DNA of 42,094 nt from Desulforhopalus sp. (GTDB lineage: Bacteria; Desulfobacterota; Desulfobulbia; Desulfobulbales; Desulfocapsaceae), in contig JANJUM010000084.1 of NCBI GenBank assembly GCA_024710585.1, forward strand, positions 1 to 42,094, in the 5' to 3' direction. This document shows positions 17,243-26,034 of the stretch, piece after piece. The position numbers and the translations under genes were made by a program. How positions within the stretch are numbered: position 1 is the first letter of the stretch; each line of letters starts with the position of its first letter. The notes under the pieces were generated by a model, which was given only the letters and a program-made list of their open reading frames with translations, had not been told where the DNA came from and did not search any database.

Positions 17243-17740
17243 TTAGAGCTCAGGTGCCAAAAAGCTGATGAGCAGGCTCTGCAGGGAGGTTTCGAGGCGC
17301 CGGTAGCTGATGCGCGGGCATTTGTCGAGCATGATCTTGGCCGCCTTGACCTGATCGGTGTCGCTGTATTTGTCGGAGAGGTAAATGATCTCTTTGATGC
17401 CGGCCTGGATGATCACCTTGGTGCACTCGTTGCACGGAAAGAGACCCACATAGATGCGGCAGTCGCGCAGGTCGGTGGAGATCGAGTTGAGCACCGCGTT
17501 CAGTTCCGCGTGGCAGACATAAGGGTATTTGGTGTCGAGGAACTTTCCCTGGCGTTCCCAGGGCAACTCGTCATCGGAACAGCCCCAGGGAAAGCCGTTG
17601 TAGCCGACACCGACGATCTTGTTCTGGTCGTTGGCGACGCAGGCCCCCACCTGAGTGTTGGGGTCCTTGCTGCGCTGGGCGGAAAGCAGGGCCACCGCCA
17701 TGAAGTACTCGTCCCAGGAGAGGTAGTTCTGTCGTTTCAT
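17243..17740 (-). CDS. Deoxycytidylate (dCMP) deaminase
   Basis: 165 residues. Zinc-dependent deaminase of the cytidine/deoxycytidylate family: [14 protein letters not shown] carries the zinc His and catalytic Glu, and [16 protein letters not shown] carries the two zinc cysteines. The N terminus ([27 protein letters not shown]) and [19 protein letters not shown] are characteristic of dCMP deaminases instead of CMP/dCMP or tRNA deaminases. It converts dCMP to dUMP for thymidylate synthesis. It is coupled to the upstream hydrolase by an ATGA overlap, which says little about function. Confidence 0.92.
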   Translation of the reverse strand: MKRQNYLSWDEYFMAVALLSAQRSKDPNTQVGACVANDQNKIVGVGYNGFPWGCSDDELPWERQGKFLDTKYPYVCHAELNAVLNSISTDLRDCRIYVGLFPCNECTKVIIQAGIKEIIYLSDKYSDTDQVKAAKIMLDKCPRISYRRLETSLQSLLISFLAPEL

Positions 17741-18585
17741 CGCGTCTCGTCGCCTTTCTGGGCCTGGAATTTTCGTCGCCGGTCGCGCCAGGTATTAAGG
17801 CCGCAGACAGTGTCGACAAAGCTGCGCACCGCCTTGTAGTAGAGCGCGCCGGCTGTCCTGGCGACATTGCCGTGCCGCGCTCCTGGAACCAGCAGGAACT
17901 GTTTGGTCTTGGCCGCCGATGAGGCCTGGAGCTTTTCTACCTCGGGGATGGGCACCAGTTCATCTTTCGATCCATGGAAGATGCTGGTAGCCAGCTTGAT
18001 CGTCCCCATCTTTTCGAGAACGCCAAAGCTGTCACCTTCGGCGACGGCCTGGGACGCCTCTTCCAGGCCAAGGGCCTGAAGCAGGGTTTTGCCTTGACAA
18101 TAGGCGCTCTCAAGGATCAGCCCCTTGAGTTTTTCCTGGTGGCCACTGGCGATGGAGACTGCGCATAATGAGCCGAGGGAGCGGCCGAAGACAAAGAGCG
18201 GCGCGGTGTGCCCCCGGGAGCCCAGCCACTCGATCGCCTGAAGAAATTGGCTGTCGGCGTCGCCAAGCAGGGTGGCAAGGGAGGGGTTGCCAGTGCTGCC
18301 GCCGAAACCGCGGTAAGAAAAAACGAGGACATTGAGGCCGGTGGCGCGGTAGCCTTCCGCCTCGTCGGTGAAGGTGTCACACGATTCTTCGCCGCCATGG
18401 AAGTAGAGCAATGTCGGATTCCCTTTAGCTGCTTCGTAGAAACGCGCCGTGAGAGTCGCTCCGTCTACTGCCAGGGTGATATCCTCGCTGTTTTCAGCTG
18501 GCGCGAGGGGCTCGGCGGCAGGAGGCGGTTGCAGCAGGCGGGCGGTGACGTCAGGGCGATCGAACGGCTGAAGCGTTGTCATCAT
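17737..18585 (-). CDS. Alpha/beta hydrolase
   Basis: 282 residues, no signal peptide. The fold is shown by [14 protein letters not shown] (oxyanion region), [15 protein letters not shown], the nucleophile elbow [10 protein letters not shown] (G-x-S-x-G), the acid loop [17 protein letters not shown] and the catalytic His in [10 protein letters not shown]. This arrangement is typical of small serine esterases related to the BAAT/dienelactone/YfhR types. Substrate unknown. It is the first gene of a pair with dCMP deaminase; the start could be either of two adjacent ATGs (18585 or 18582). Confidence 0.88.
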   Translation of the reverse strand: MMTTLQPFDRPDVTARLLQPPPAAEPLAPAENSEDITLAVDGATLTARFYEAAKGNPTLLYFHGGEESCDTFTDEAEGYRATGLNVLVFSYRGFGGSTGNPSLATLLGDADSQFLQAIEWLGSRGHTAPLFVFGRSLGSLCAVSIASGHQEKLKGLILESAYCQGKTLLQALGLEEASQAVAEGDSFGVLEKMGTIKLATSIFHGSKDELVPIPEVEKLQASSAAKTKQFLLVPGARHGNVARTAGALYYKAVRSFVDTVCGLNTWRDRRRKFQAQKGDETR

Positions 18586-18644
18586 CGTTTCTCAACAGGA
18601 GGGGAACCGGGGTTTGTCGGCTGAACGGGGTACAGTAGAAACAA

Positions 18645-18673
18645 CAAAAGGCGGCACAACATGCCGCCTTTTG
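18645..18673 (-). terminator. Rho-independent terminator of tRNA-His
   Basis: CAAAAGGCGGCA-caaca-TGCCGCCTTTTG is a perfect 12-base-pair stem. Read on the - strand it lies about 12 bases after the tRNA 3' end and continues into a T-rich tract (TTTTGTTGTTT). Confidence 0.88.
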
Positions 18674-18684
18674 TCGAATATCGG

Positions 18685-18762
18685 TGGGGTGAGCGATGGG
18701 ACTTGAACCCACGGCCTCCTGGGCCACAACCAGGTGCTCTAACCAATTGAGCTACGCCCACC
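18685..18762 (-). tRNA. tRNA-His (anticodon GTG)
   Basis: Read on the - strand: GTGGGCG acceptor paired with CGCTCAC (one G-U pair), D arm TAGCTCAATTGGTTAGAGC, anticodon stem CCTGG with loop TTGTGGC giving GTG, T arm GTGGGTTCAAGTCCCAT and an encoded CCA. The base before position 1 is G and the discriminator is C73, the G-1:C73 pair that is the identity mark of bacterial tRNA-His. Coordinates include G-1 and CCA. It has its own promoter and terminator. Confidence 0.97.
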
Positions 18763-18796
18763 ACGCGAATTCGCGAACGTATTGAAAAACCCGTCC

Positions 18797-18825
18797 TATA
18801 TACCTGCTCGGCAACCATTTTGCAA
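18797..18825 (-). promoter_or_regulatory. Sigma-70-type promoter of tRNA-His
   Basis: On the - strand, TTGCAA, then a 17-base spacer, then TATATA, ending about 35 bases before the tRNA 5' end. The match and spacing are good for a housekeeping promoter. Confidence 0.75.
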
Positions 18826-18836
18826 GGGCAAAATCG

Positions 18837-19484
18837 TTAGAGCTCCTCTTTGCAGTGCATGCACTTTTTCGCCTGCAGCTTGATGATCTCCATGCAGTGC
18901 GGGCACTCCTTCTTGTAATTGGCTTTGAGAATTCTGTCGAGGCTCTGGCCGACGGCGAACTCCACGGAGGGGTCGCGGAACTTGTGATTGCGGAGCGGGT
19001 CGATGCAGGAGAGGTCATTCAGTTTCTCCAGTACTTCCAGCGCCAGCATGCGGTCGTCTTTCGCCACAGCATCGTCGAGTATCAGCGTCAGCGGTGGCTG
19101 AAGGTCATGCTTTTCGACGCAGGTGGCCAGTGCCTCCTTGGCCTCCTTCTCCTTGTAATAACGCTCGTTTTGCAGACGCAATGCATCTCGGTCGATGACG
19201 CAGGCCTTGAAGGCGTCGGCGTTGCCGACCATCATGACGTTGCCCTCCTTGCTCTTGGGCAGCTCCATGTAGCGGTACGAGGCGTGGTGGCCATACTTGC
19301 TCTCGATATGGTCCCAACCCTTGAGAAACAGGGGACAATAATCGTTGAGGCAAATGAACATGACCTCCGAGCCCCAGCCAAGGCCGTCGCCGATGTGGAT
19401 CGGTGGCGCCTCGCAGCAGGACATAGTGGTGTTGCAGTGCGGGCAGACCTTGACTTCATCGAGAAAACTGTAATCGCGAAACAT
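18837..19484 (-). CDS. Zinc-ribbon protein with cysteine clusters at both ends
   Basis: 215 residues from ATG 19484 (AAGGAG about a dozen bases upstream); the track start 19574 adds an implausible basic tail. Near the N terminus are VCPHCNTTMSCC and FICLNDYCPLF, and at the C terminus KKECPHCMEIIKLQAKKCMHCKEEL, a classical zinc ribbon. Between them lies a helical region (DALRLQNERYYKEKEAKEALATC). No signal peptide, so it is cytoplasmic. I recognise the type as a conserved hypothetical of Desulfobacterota-like genomes but know no function. It is monocistronic, upstream of tRNA-His on the same strand. Confidence 0.8.
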   Translation of the reverse strand: MFRDYSFLDEVKVCPHCNTTMSCCEAPPIHIGDGLGWGSEVMFICLNDYCPLFLKGWDHIESKYGHHASYRYMELPKSKEGNVMMVGNADAFKACVIDRDALRLQNERYYKEKEAKEALATCVEKHDLQPPLTLILDDAVAKDDRMLALEVLEKLNDLSCIDPLRNHKFRDPSVEFAVGQSLDRILKANYKKECPHCMEIIKLQAKKCMHCKEEL

Positions 19485-19617
19485 GAGGGGAAGACTCCTT
19501 GAAAATATGGGGACCCGTGGCCGCCCTCGCTTCCCTGTCTCGGGGCGATGGCGATATGGGGTGGTTGCGGGCACTTGGCCAACTATAAGACCCGGATGAC
19601 AAATTACAACGGCAATA

Positions 19618-21309
19618 TCAACCTTTCATGGCCGGGCTGTTGATCACCTCATCGACGGCCTTGGCCTGCTTCATGTGGCGGCTGAGAAAGGTGGGGGGGA
19701 GGAAGCTGCGGTTGTTGTCCATGACTCTCGCCAGTTCTGCGATGTCGCCTGCTTCGGCAAGATCGATGAGCTGCAGGAGGTTGTTGGCAAAGGCGCGCAC
19801 GATCTTGCGGCCCTCTCCGGCGGTGGCCATTATTTCCGCATAGGTGCGTGGATTCTGGTTGTGCACCCTGGCCATGGCGAGGATGCCATAGAGGGAGGTC
19901 AGGGTAGAATGGCTGCCGATGTCGTCGCAGTCGATGCTGAATTCGCGCAGCGTCTTGGCCAGGGCCACCGAGATGGTGGTCGGCAGTTTCTGGCCGATGC
20001 CCATGAGGAGGTCGTGCCTGACGGCACTGTCATGGCAGATGTCGGCGCCGTGCTTGTAGAGGAACGCCTCGAACTCGCTGGAGAAGGCGCCGCTGCGCGG
20101 TGTCCTCACCACCGAGACGTTCTTGTCCTTCATGGTCAGCGCCTGCGGGCCCCAGAGGTTATGCACGAACATCACCTCGACGCCTTCTCCGGTGGCCTCG
20201 AGGGCGGCGGCGATGGTGTTTTCCGACTCGCCGGCGAGAATGATCAGCGCTTGCCCGCTCCGCAGCAGGGGGCCGTAGTTGCGAATGGTGGCGGCGGTCA
20301 CCGAAATGGGCACGCACACCACCACCACATCAACCCGAGGGATCATCTCCGCCGGGGTGAGCGCGGTGCTGCGTCCGGTGATCAGGGTTTTGTAGCCCTC
20401 GTTGTTGAGGCGCTCGGCGAACCACTTGCTCATGTCCCCGCTGCCGATGAAGCCGAAGCTGCGGATCTGCTTGACGCGCATCTCGACGCGAGGAAAAGAA
20501 CCGAGAATGCGCAGTGCGCCAGGCTCGTGGATGACGCCTCGTTCGATGTTGCGCAAGGCCTGCTGCATCTGTTCGTCCTGCTGATGCCCCTCGACCTCGA
20601 CGTAGATCTGCAGTTTTTGGGTCTTGATATCGTTTTCCGACTGCAGGTCGAGGATGTTGATGCCGCGACGGGTGAACTCGCCGAGGATGTCGGCGAGCAG
20701 GCCGACGCGGTCACGCAATGGTCGGGTCATCAAGGCGGTGGCGTCGAAGCCGGTGGCGGCGCCGAGGGTGTCGCCGATCACCGCGAAGCGCGTCCGGTTA
20801 TGGGATACCACCTCGCGGGCCACCAAGGAAAAGCCGTGGCGCAGGAGCAGTTCCTCGGAGTCGATGACCCCGAAGCCCTTTCGTCCCTCGTGACGGATGG
20901 CGGCCATGGCCGCTTCGATGTCGTGCACCGCCATCAGGGTGGCTTCCGGGTAATTGCGCTCGATATATTCGTCACACTGGCGGAATACCGAGTTTCGTCC
21001 GACGATGGTGGCGATGGCTGAGCCGTCGACGGCGTCGTCGCTGGTGCCTAAGGAGAGGTTGATCGGCAGTACGACGTTGTCGCGCCAGTGGCCTTTGTCC
21101 ATTTTCGAGACAAGGCGGAAATAGTCCTTTACCTCTCCCTCGCGCGTGTTGTAGACAGGGATGAGCGCCAGATCGGCCCGGCCTTCTCCGTACGCGGCGA
21201 GTACGTCGGCGATACGGGAGAAGAGGATGATCTCCCCATCGGGGAGGTAGGTGCGCGCCGCGCGATAGCTGTCGGAGGCGATCGGGCCGAGGGTGGCAAG
21301 AGTTTTCAT
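19618..21309 (-). CDS. Fused prephenate dehydratase - ACT - prephenate dehydrogenase
   Basis: 563 residues from ATG 21309 (MKTLATLGPIAS); the long N-terminal extension in the track is non-coding. Residues 1-190 match the prephenate dehydratase fold: DLALIPVYNTREGEV (usually PVENSxEG) and the catalytic Thr-Arg-Phe in NRTRFAVIGD at 173-175. Residues 198-262 form an ACT domain (RDRVGLLADILGEFTRRGINILDLQSEN). Residues 283-545 form a TyrA dehydrogenase, with nucleotide-binding GFIGSGDM, VVVCVPISVT, and VHNLWGP around His383. Together these would make phenylpyruvate and 4-hydroxyphenylpyruvate from prephenate. There is no chorismate mutase domain. The dehydratase N-terminal motif and the ACT effector motif are divergent, so activity and feedback of that half are uncertain. 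Confidence 0.85.
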   Translation of the reverse strand: MKTLATLGPIASDSYRAARTYLPDGEIILFSRIADVLAAYGEGRADLALIPVYNTREGEVKDYFRLVSKMDKGHWRDNVVLPINLSLGTSDDAVDGSAIATIVGRNSVFRQCDEYIERNYPEATLMAVHDIEAAMAAIRHEGRKGFGVIDSEELLLRHGFSLVAREVVSHNRTRFAVIGDTLGAATGFDATALMTRPLRDRVGLLADILGEFTRRGINILDLQSENDIKTQKLQIYVEVEGHQQDEQMQQALRNIERGVIHEPGALRILGSFPRVEMRVKQIRSFGFIGSGDMSKWFAERLNNEGYKTLITGRSTALTPAEMIPRVDVVVVCVPISVTAATIRNYGPLLRSGQALIILAGESENTIAAALEATGEGVEVMFVHNLWGPQALTMKDKNVSVVRTPRSGAFSSEFEAFLYKHGADICHDSAVRHDLLMGIGQKLPTTISVALAKTLREFSIDCDDIGSHSTLTSLYGILAMARVHNQNPRTYAEIMATAGEGRKIVRAFANNLLQLIDLAEAGDIAELARVMDNNRSFLPPTFLSRHMKQAKAVDEVINSPAMKG

Positions 21310-21464
21310 GATGGCTGCCCGCTGACAAAAATGGAATACCCCGGCCCGCCCGGCGGCTGCGGGCCGGAGGGTGGCTGGGCGATGGCCTGTGCAAAATATC
21401 CGTTCTCTCTCCTCCCGGCAAGAGCTATCCGCCTCCTCTGGCGGTCGCCACCTTTTCCGAAGCG

Positions 21465-24419
21465 ATGCCCGCCACCCTCGACGAATACCTCGACGCCCTG
21501 AAAAGCTCCCGTAAGTTCGGGCCGCAGGTAGTCTGTCAGCGCACCACGGCGGCGCTGCCGGCGGCCTTTGCCGGTTCCACGCCATCGCTCTCCCCGGTCT
21601 TGTGGCGTGCTCTTCAACAAGGGGGTATCGACCGACTCTATAGCCACCAGGCGGAGGCGATAGAGCTCATCTGCGCCGGCCATGACGTGGTGGTGGCAAC
21701 GCCCACCGCCTCGGGCAAGAGCCTCATCTACAACCTGCCGGTGGTCGATGACCTCCTCGGTGACTCCCCCGGCCACTCGCTCTACCTCTTCCCCCTCAAG
21801 GCCCTCGCCCAGGATCAATACCAGGGGCTGTGCACGCTCTTTGGGCGGCTGCCGGAGGGGGAGCGCAGCCGGCATCCACGCCTCGCCGCCCTTTTCGATG
21901 GCGACACCGGCAGCGCTCTGCGGCGACGCATCAAGGACGACCCGCCGCGGGTGCTGTTCACCAATCCCGAGATGCTCCATCTGTCCCTGCTCCCCTATCA
22001 TCAGGGCTGGCAGGAATTTTTCTCGCGCCTGCGCTACGTAGTGGTCGACGAGGTGCACAGCTACCGCGGCATTTTCGGCAGCCACATGGCCTGGGTGCTG
22101 CGCCGCCTGCAGCGCCTTGCCGAACATTACGGCAGTTCGCCGATCTTCGTGCTGCTCTCGGCCACCGTCGGCAACCCCGGCGAACTCGGCGGCAGGTTGC
22201 TGGGCAGGGAGGTGAAGGTGGTCACGACTTCGGGAGCCCCCGGTGCCGAGCGCCACATGCTCTTGCTCAACCCCTGGGACAGCGCCGCCCATGCCGCCAG
22301 CCAGCTGCTCGAGGCGGCGATAAAGCGGGGGCTGCGCACCATCGTTTACACCCAGTCGCGACGCATGACCGAGTTGATCAGCATGTGGACCGCGCCGCGC
22401 CTTGGCCCCCTGGCGGGGCGGCTGAGCGCCTACCGCGCCGGGTTCCTTCCCGAGGAACGGCGCGATATCGAGAGGTTGCTGTTCAGTGGCGAACTGCTCG
22501 GGGTGGTGGCGACTTCGGCGCTGGAACTGGGTATCGATATCGGCGACCTCGACCTCTGCCTGCTCGTCGGCTATCCCGGTTCGATCATGGCCACCAGGCA
22601 GCGGGGCGGCAGGGTGGGGCGGGGCATGCGCCCCTCGGCAACAGTCCTCATCGGCCAGGAGGATGCCCTCGATCAGCACTTCATGCGCATCCCCGAAGAT
22701 TTCTTCGCCCGCTCGCCGGAAGCGGCGGTGCTCAACCCCGGCAACCCGGCGGTGATGGCGCAGCATCTGCAATGTGCCGCCGCCGAGTTGCCCTTGCGGC
22801 GGGATGAGGTTCTCCTTGAAGACGAGGAACGGCGTCAGGCGGTGCAGCGGCTGGAAGAGGCGAAATTTCTCCTGCAGACCGCCGACGGCGAGCGCTGGAT
22901 TGCCTCGCGCACCTTGCCGCAGCGTGATGTCAGCCTGCGCGGGGCTGGCCGTCAGATGGTCATCATCGATGGTGAGAACGGCGAGATCATTGGCGAAATT
23001 GACAGCGGCCGGGCTATCAAGGAGTGTCACCAGGGAGCAGTCTACCTCCATCGCGCCACCACCTGGGTGGTGGAACGTTTCTCCCTCGACGATGGCGAGA
23101 TCGTCGCCAGACGTCACAGCCCGAGTTACTTCACCCGGCCAACCAGCGACAAACGAACGGAAATTCTTGCAACCCAGAGTTCCAAAGGGACTTTTGTCGC
23201 CGCGGTGCACTTCGGTCGCGTACGCGTCACCGAGCGGGTCACCGGCTACCAGAAACGCAACAATCATACCCAGAAGCTGGTAACCACAGTCCCCCTTGAC
23301 ATGCCCGAGCAGACCATGGAGAGCGAAGGGCTGTGGCTCGTCATCCCTGCCGAGATCGTTCTCCTCTGCGAAAAGGAGAAATACCATTTCATGGGGGCCA
23401 TCCACGCCCTGGAACACGCCATGATCGCCCTCTTTCCCCTGCTGGTGCTCTGCGACCGTAACGATATCGGCGGAATCTCCTGTCCGCTGCACGCGCAGAC
23501 GGAGGAGGCGACGATTTTTCTCTATGATGGCTACCCCGGAGGGGTCGGCCTGTGCGCCGAAGCCTACGCCAGGATCGACGAGCTTCTCCTGCAGACGAGG
23601 CAAACGGTGGCCACCTGCCCCTGCGAGAACGGGTGCCCCTCCTGTGTCCACTCGCCACGTTGTGGTTCGGGAAACCGGCCGATAGATAAAAAGGCCTGCC
23701 TCTATTTGCTCGAGTTGCTGCTGGTCAGGGAGTCGGTGCAGGCAAAGGCGGTGCCTGCCGTGCCTCCTGTGCCCCACGTCCTCGCCACGGCGCCGTCTCA
23801 AGCCCCGCTGCAAGTATCGCCTCGGGGCCTGGCGGCCCTGCCGGAGCATTTCGTCGTCTTCGATGTGGAGACCCAAAGGTCGGCGGAGGAGGCAGGCGGC
23901 TGGCACCGCGCCGACAATATGGGGCTAGCGCTGGCCGTGGTCTATGATTCGCGCTTGGGGGATTTTATCACCTATCTCGAAGACGAGGCCGAGCGGCTGG
24001 TCGAGCATCTTGCCGGCAGCGAACTCGTCGTCGGCTTCAACAACCGGCGCTTCGACAATCTGGTGCTCTCCGCCTACAGTTCCATCGACCTCAATTGCCT
24101 GCCGACGCTTGACCTGCTCGAGGAGGTCCACAATGCCCTTGGCTATCGCATCAGCTTGAACGGCCTCGCCGAACATACCCTGGGGGTAAAAAAGATGGCG
24201 GATGGTCTGCAGTCGCTGCGCTGGTACAAGGAAGGGCGCATCGATCTCATCCGTCATTATTGTCGTCAGGATGTGGAGATTACCCGCGACCTCTTCCTGC
24301 ATGCCCTCGAGCACGGCTACCTGCTGTTCGCCAACAAGAAAAAGGTCGAAGTGCGGCTGCCTCTGGCACTGGACAGGCGCATCGAGGCCCTGCTCGCCAT
24401 GGCTGCGAGAGATAAGTGA
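21465..24419 (+). CDS. MrfA-like DEAD/DEAH helicase (DUF1998) fused to a YprB/MrfB-like 3'-5' exonuclease
   Basis: 984 residues. Superfamily 2 helicase motifs: Q-like YSHQAEAI, Walker A ATPTASGKS (78-86), DEVH (195-198), LLSATVGNP (231-239), SALELGIDIGDLD, and GGRVGRG. A DUF1998/MZB zinc domain follows, with four cysteines in CPCENGCPSCVHSPRCGSGN (about 717-737). After a proline-rich linker a DnaQ-like exonuclease (RNase_H_2/YprB type) begins: VVFDVET at about 796, LVVGFNNRRFDN, and YCRQDVEITRD near 932, the DEDDy acids. In Bacillus, MrfA helicase and MrfB exonuclease are separate proteins for mitomycin adduct repair; here both activities appear on one chain. Divergent from the aromatic-biosynthesis gene across 155 bases. 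Confidence 0.9.
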   Translation: MPATLDEYLDALKSSRKFGPQVVCQRTTAALPAAFAGSTPSLSPVLWRALQQGGIDRLYSHQAEAIELICAGHDVVVATPTASGKSLIYNLPVVDDLLGDSPGHSLYLFPLKALAQDQYQGLCTLFGRLPEGERSRHPRLAALFDGDTGSALRRRIKDDPPRVLFTNPEMLHLSLLPYHQGWQEFFSRLRYVVVDEVHSYRGIFGSHMAWVLRRLQRLAEHYGSSPIFVLLSATVGNPGELGGRLLGREVKVVTTSGAPGAERHMLLLNPWDSAAHAASQLLEAAIKRGLRTIVYTQSRRMTELISMWTAPRLGPLAGRLSAYRAGFLPEERRDIERLLFSGELLGVVATSALELGIDIGDLDLCLLVGYPGSIMATRQRGGRVGRGMRPSATVLIGQEDALDQHFMRIPEDFFARSPEAAVLNPGNPAVMAQHLQCAAAELPLRRDEVLLEDEERRQAVQRLEEAKFLLQTADGERWIASRTLPQRDVSLRGAGRQMVIIDGENGEIIGEIDSGRAIKECHQGAVYLHRATTWVVERFSLDDGEIVARRHSPSYFTRPTSDKRTEILATQSSKGTFVAAVHFGRVRVTERVTGYQKRNNHTQKLVTTVPLDMPEQTMESEGLWLVIPAEIVLLCEKEKYHFMGAIHALEHAMIALFPLLVLCDRNDIGGISCPLHAQTEEATIFLYDGYPGGVGLCAEAYARIDELLLQTRQTVATCPCENGCPSCVHSPRCGSGNRPIDKKACLYLLELLLVRESVQAKAVPAVPPVPHVLATAPSQAPLQVSPRGLAALPEHFVVFDVETQRSAEEAGGWHRADNMGLALAVVYDSRLGDFITYLEDEAERLVEHLAGSELVVGFNNRRFDNLVLSAYSSIDLNCLPTLDLLEEVHNALGYRISLNGLAEHTLGVKKMADGLQSLRWYKEGRIDLIRHYCRQDVEITRDLFLHALEHGYLLFANKKKVEVRLPLALDRRIEALLAMAARDK

Positions 24420-24537
24420 CGGTGTTCAAGGGACCCGGAGTCGAGGTCAAGCCTCTCGCTATCCGGCAGGGGAGAGGGGTTGGCTGCGGCCCGCCCAGGA
24501 CCTCATCTTACTGCTGTCGGGGCTGAAAATAGGATGT

Positions 24538-24987
24538 TTATGGCCACAGCAGCGGGCTGAAGATCCACCCGCTGGTTCCGCTACCATGGCGAACCTGCGT
24601 CCATTTTTCCTTGCTGCCCACCTTGGTAAGGACAACGCCCCGCTCGACATCGGCAACTACCGCTGCCGATGTGGAGGGTTCTGCACGCATGTTGACGCTG
24701 TTGTCGGAAATGACGATGACCGTGTCGCATTTCTTGACCAGGCTCTGGTGGATCCAGCCGGAATCCTGCTCGAAATCGCTGACCTTGTACCACTCGCCCT
24801 CCTTGTCGACGACCTTGAGGGGATAGCCTTGAAAAAGCTCCATGGAGGTGGGGTTGTTTTTGCCCGGCCCGGTTCTGACGGTGGCCTTGTCGGAGGTGAC
24901 GGTGAGATAATCGGCGGCCATGGCCGGTGCCAGCCAGAAAGAGCAGGCCAGGCCGAAGGTGGCGATGCGTATGGCGATAGTTTTCAT
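24538..24987 (-). CDS. Exported protein with two bacterial SH3 domains
   Basis: 149 residues with a signal peptide (MKTIAIRIATFGLACSFWLAPAMAA) and GAGG just before the ATG. Two SH3b domains fill the rest: YLTVTSDKATVRTGPGKNNPTSMELFQGYPLKVVDKEGEWYKVSDFEQDSGWIHQSLV, and VIVISDNSVNMRAEPSTSAAVVADVERGVVLTKVGSKEKWTQVRHGSGTSGWIFSPLL. Each shows the N-x-R-xxP and W-x-x-V/G-W-I pattern. Such proteins sit in the periplasm and may bind peptidoglycan. It lies 123 bases downstream of the LD-carboxypeptidase gene on the same strand, consistent with cell-wall work. Confidence 0.9.
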   Translation of the reverse strand: MKTIAIRIATFGLACSFWLAPAMAADYLTVTSDKATVRTGPGKNNPTSMELFQGYPLKVVDKEGEWYKVSDFEQDSGWIHQSLVKKCDTVIVISDNSVNMRAEPSTSAAVVADVERGVVLTKVGSKEKWTQVRHGSGTSGWIFSPLLWP

Positions 24988-25110
24988 ATATCCTCTTTAT
25001 ATCATGATATTTCTTTTGGTACAGGGCAGGTGCGCACGGTGTTGCCTGTCGGTGTTCTTTAGCATGGATCGCCGGGCAAGTCAAATGGGTTGCCCGGGAA
25101 GTGCTGGCCT

Positions 25111-26034
25111 CTACGGGAAAAGAAGTCGAGGAATTTCCGGCTCGAGGAGCACGGTCGCTGCAAAGGGCAGGGTCTGGTTGTCGTGTCTATGGCCAGCGGG
25201 GATGTTGGCCCAGATGGGGTAGGTCTCCCCTGCGCAGAGCTCCGCCACCCGCCCCAGGACCATGTCGAGATATTGCCTGTTGCGCTGGTCTTCAGGAGCG
25301 TAGAGGCCTGAGAAATCTCCGAGCAGCAGCCCGGCCAGGCCACGGAACTTGCCGGCCAGAAAGAGCTGGGTGAGCAGGCGGTCAATACGGTAGGGGGGCT
25401 CGTTGACCTCCTCGAGGAAAATCACTTTGCCCTGCCAGGGAAAATCGAAGGGGGTGCCGATCAGGCTGACCAGGCTGGCCAGGTTGCCGCCAAACAGCGG
25501 GGCGGACACCCTATCCCCATGACGCAGCACCATGCGGCTGGTGATGTCGATGGGCTCGTGCCAGTGACCCTGCAGGCAGCGCTGCAGTCGTTGCCGTGCG
25601 GCGGGGGAGGCATCGCCGAGGCTGGTCAGCACCGGACCGTGCAGAGAGACCATGCCGAAATGGACGCCGAGATGGTTGAGCAGGATGGAGATATCGGAGA
25701 AACCCACCAGCAGCTTGGGGTGGGCGGCAAGGAGACTCGCGTCAAGAAAGGGGAGCAGGCGCAGGCAGCCGAAACCACCGCGCACGGCGATGATCGCTGC
25801 GACATTGGCGTCGGTGAACAGGGCATGAAGTTCGTCTGCCCGGCGCTGGTCGCTGCCGGCGAGATATTCTTGGCCGGGCCACAGCTCGGCGGGCAGGCGC
25901 ACGGCATAGCCCATCTCATTGAGGGCTCTCACCCCCGCGGCGAGACGCTCGGGATGTGCCGGCCGACCGGCGGGGGCGGCGACGCCGATGGTGTCGCCGG
26001 GCCGCAGGGGCCGTGGCATGAGCAATACTGTCAT
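25111..26034 (-). CDS. ldcA: LD-carboxypeptidase (peptidase S66, LdcA/MccF-like)
   Basis: 307 residues. N-terminal RPLRPGDTIGVAAPAGRP, then VAAIIAVRGGFGCLRLLPFLD, the nucleophile Ser in LLVGFSDISILLNHLG, the Glu in VIFLEEVNEPPYRIDRLL, and the His in IPAGHRHDNQTLPF give the S66 Ser-Glu-His triad. The enzyme removes the terminal D-Ala from muropeptide tetrapeptides during wall recycling in the cytoplasm; MccF-type homologues cleave microcin C instead. The ATG is in an ATGA overlap with the coaX stop, so the two are co-translated. Confidence 0.92.
   Translation of the reverse strand: MTVLLMPRPLRPGDTIGVAAPAGRPAHPERLAAGVRALNEMGYAVRLPAELWPGQEYLAGSDQRRADELHALFTDANVAAIIAVRGGFGCLRLLPFLDASLLAAHPKLLVGFSDISILLNHLGVHFGMVSLHGPVLTSLGDASPAARQRLQRCLQGHWHEPIDITSRMVLRHGDRVSAPLFGGNLASLVSLIGTPFDFPWQGKVIFLEEVNEPPYRIDRLLTQLFLAGKFRGLAGLLLGDFSGLYAPEDQRNRQYLDMVLGRVAELCAGETYPIWANIPAGHRHDNQTLPFAATVLLEPEIPRLLFP

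Noticed and set aside
19675-21021. 448-codon open frame on the + strand
   Set aside because: Antisense to the PheA-ACT-TyrA fusion; rich in His, Gly and Asp with no domain.
21306-23906. 866-codon open frame on the - strand
   Set aside because: It lies fully opposite the MrfA-like helicase, whose motifs are unmistakable; the translation is low-complexity and Arg/Gly/His-rich, a shadow of GC-rich coding DNA.
21465-24419. Helicase-nuclease fusion as an anti-phage defence system
   Set aside because: The gene stands alone among housekeeping genes, and its domains match the MrfA/MrfB DNA repair pair better than a defence module.
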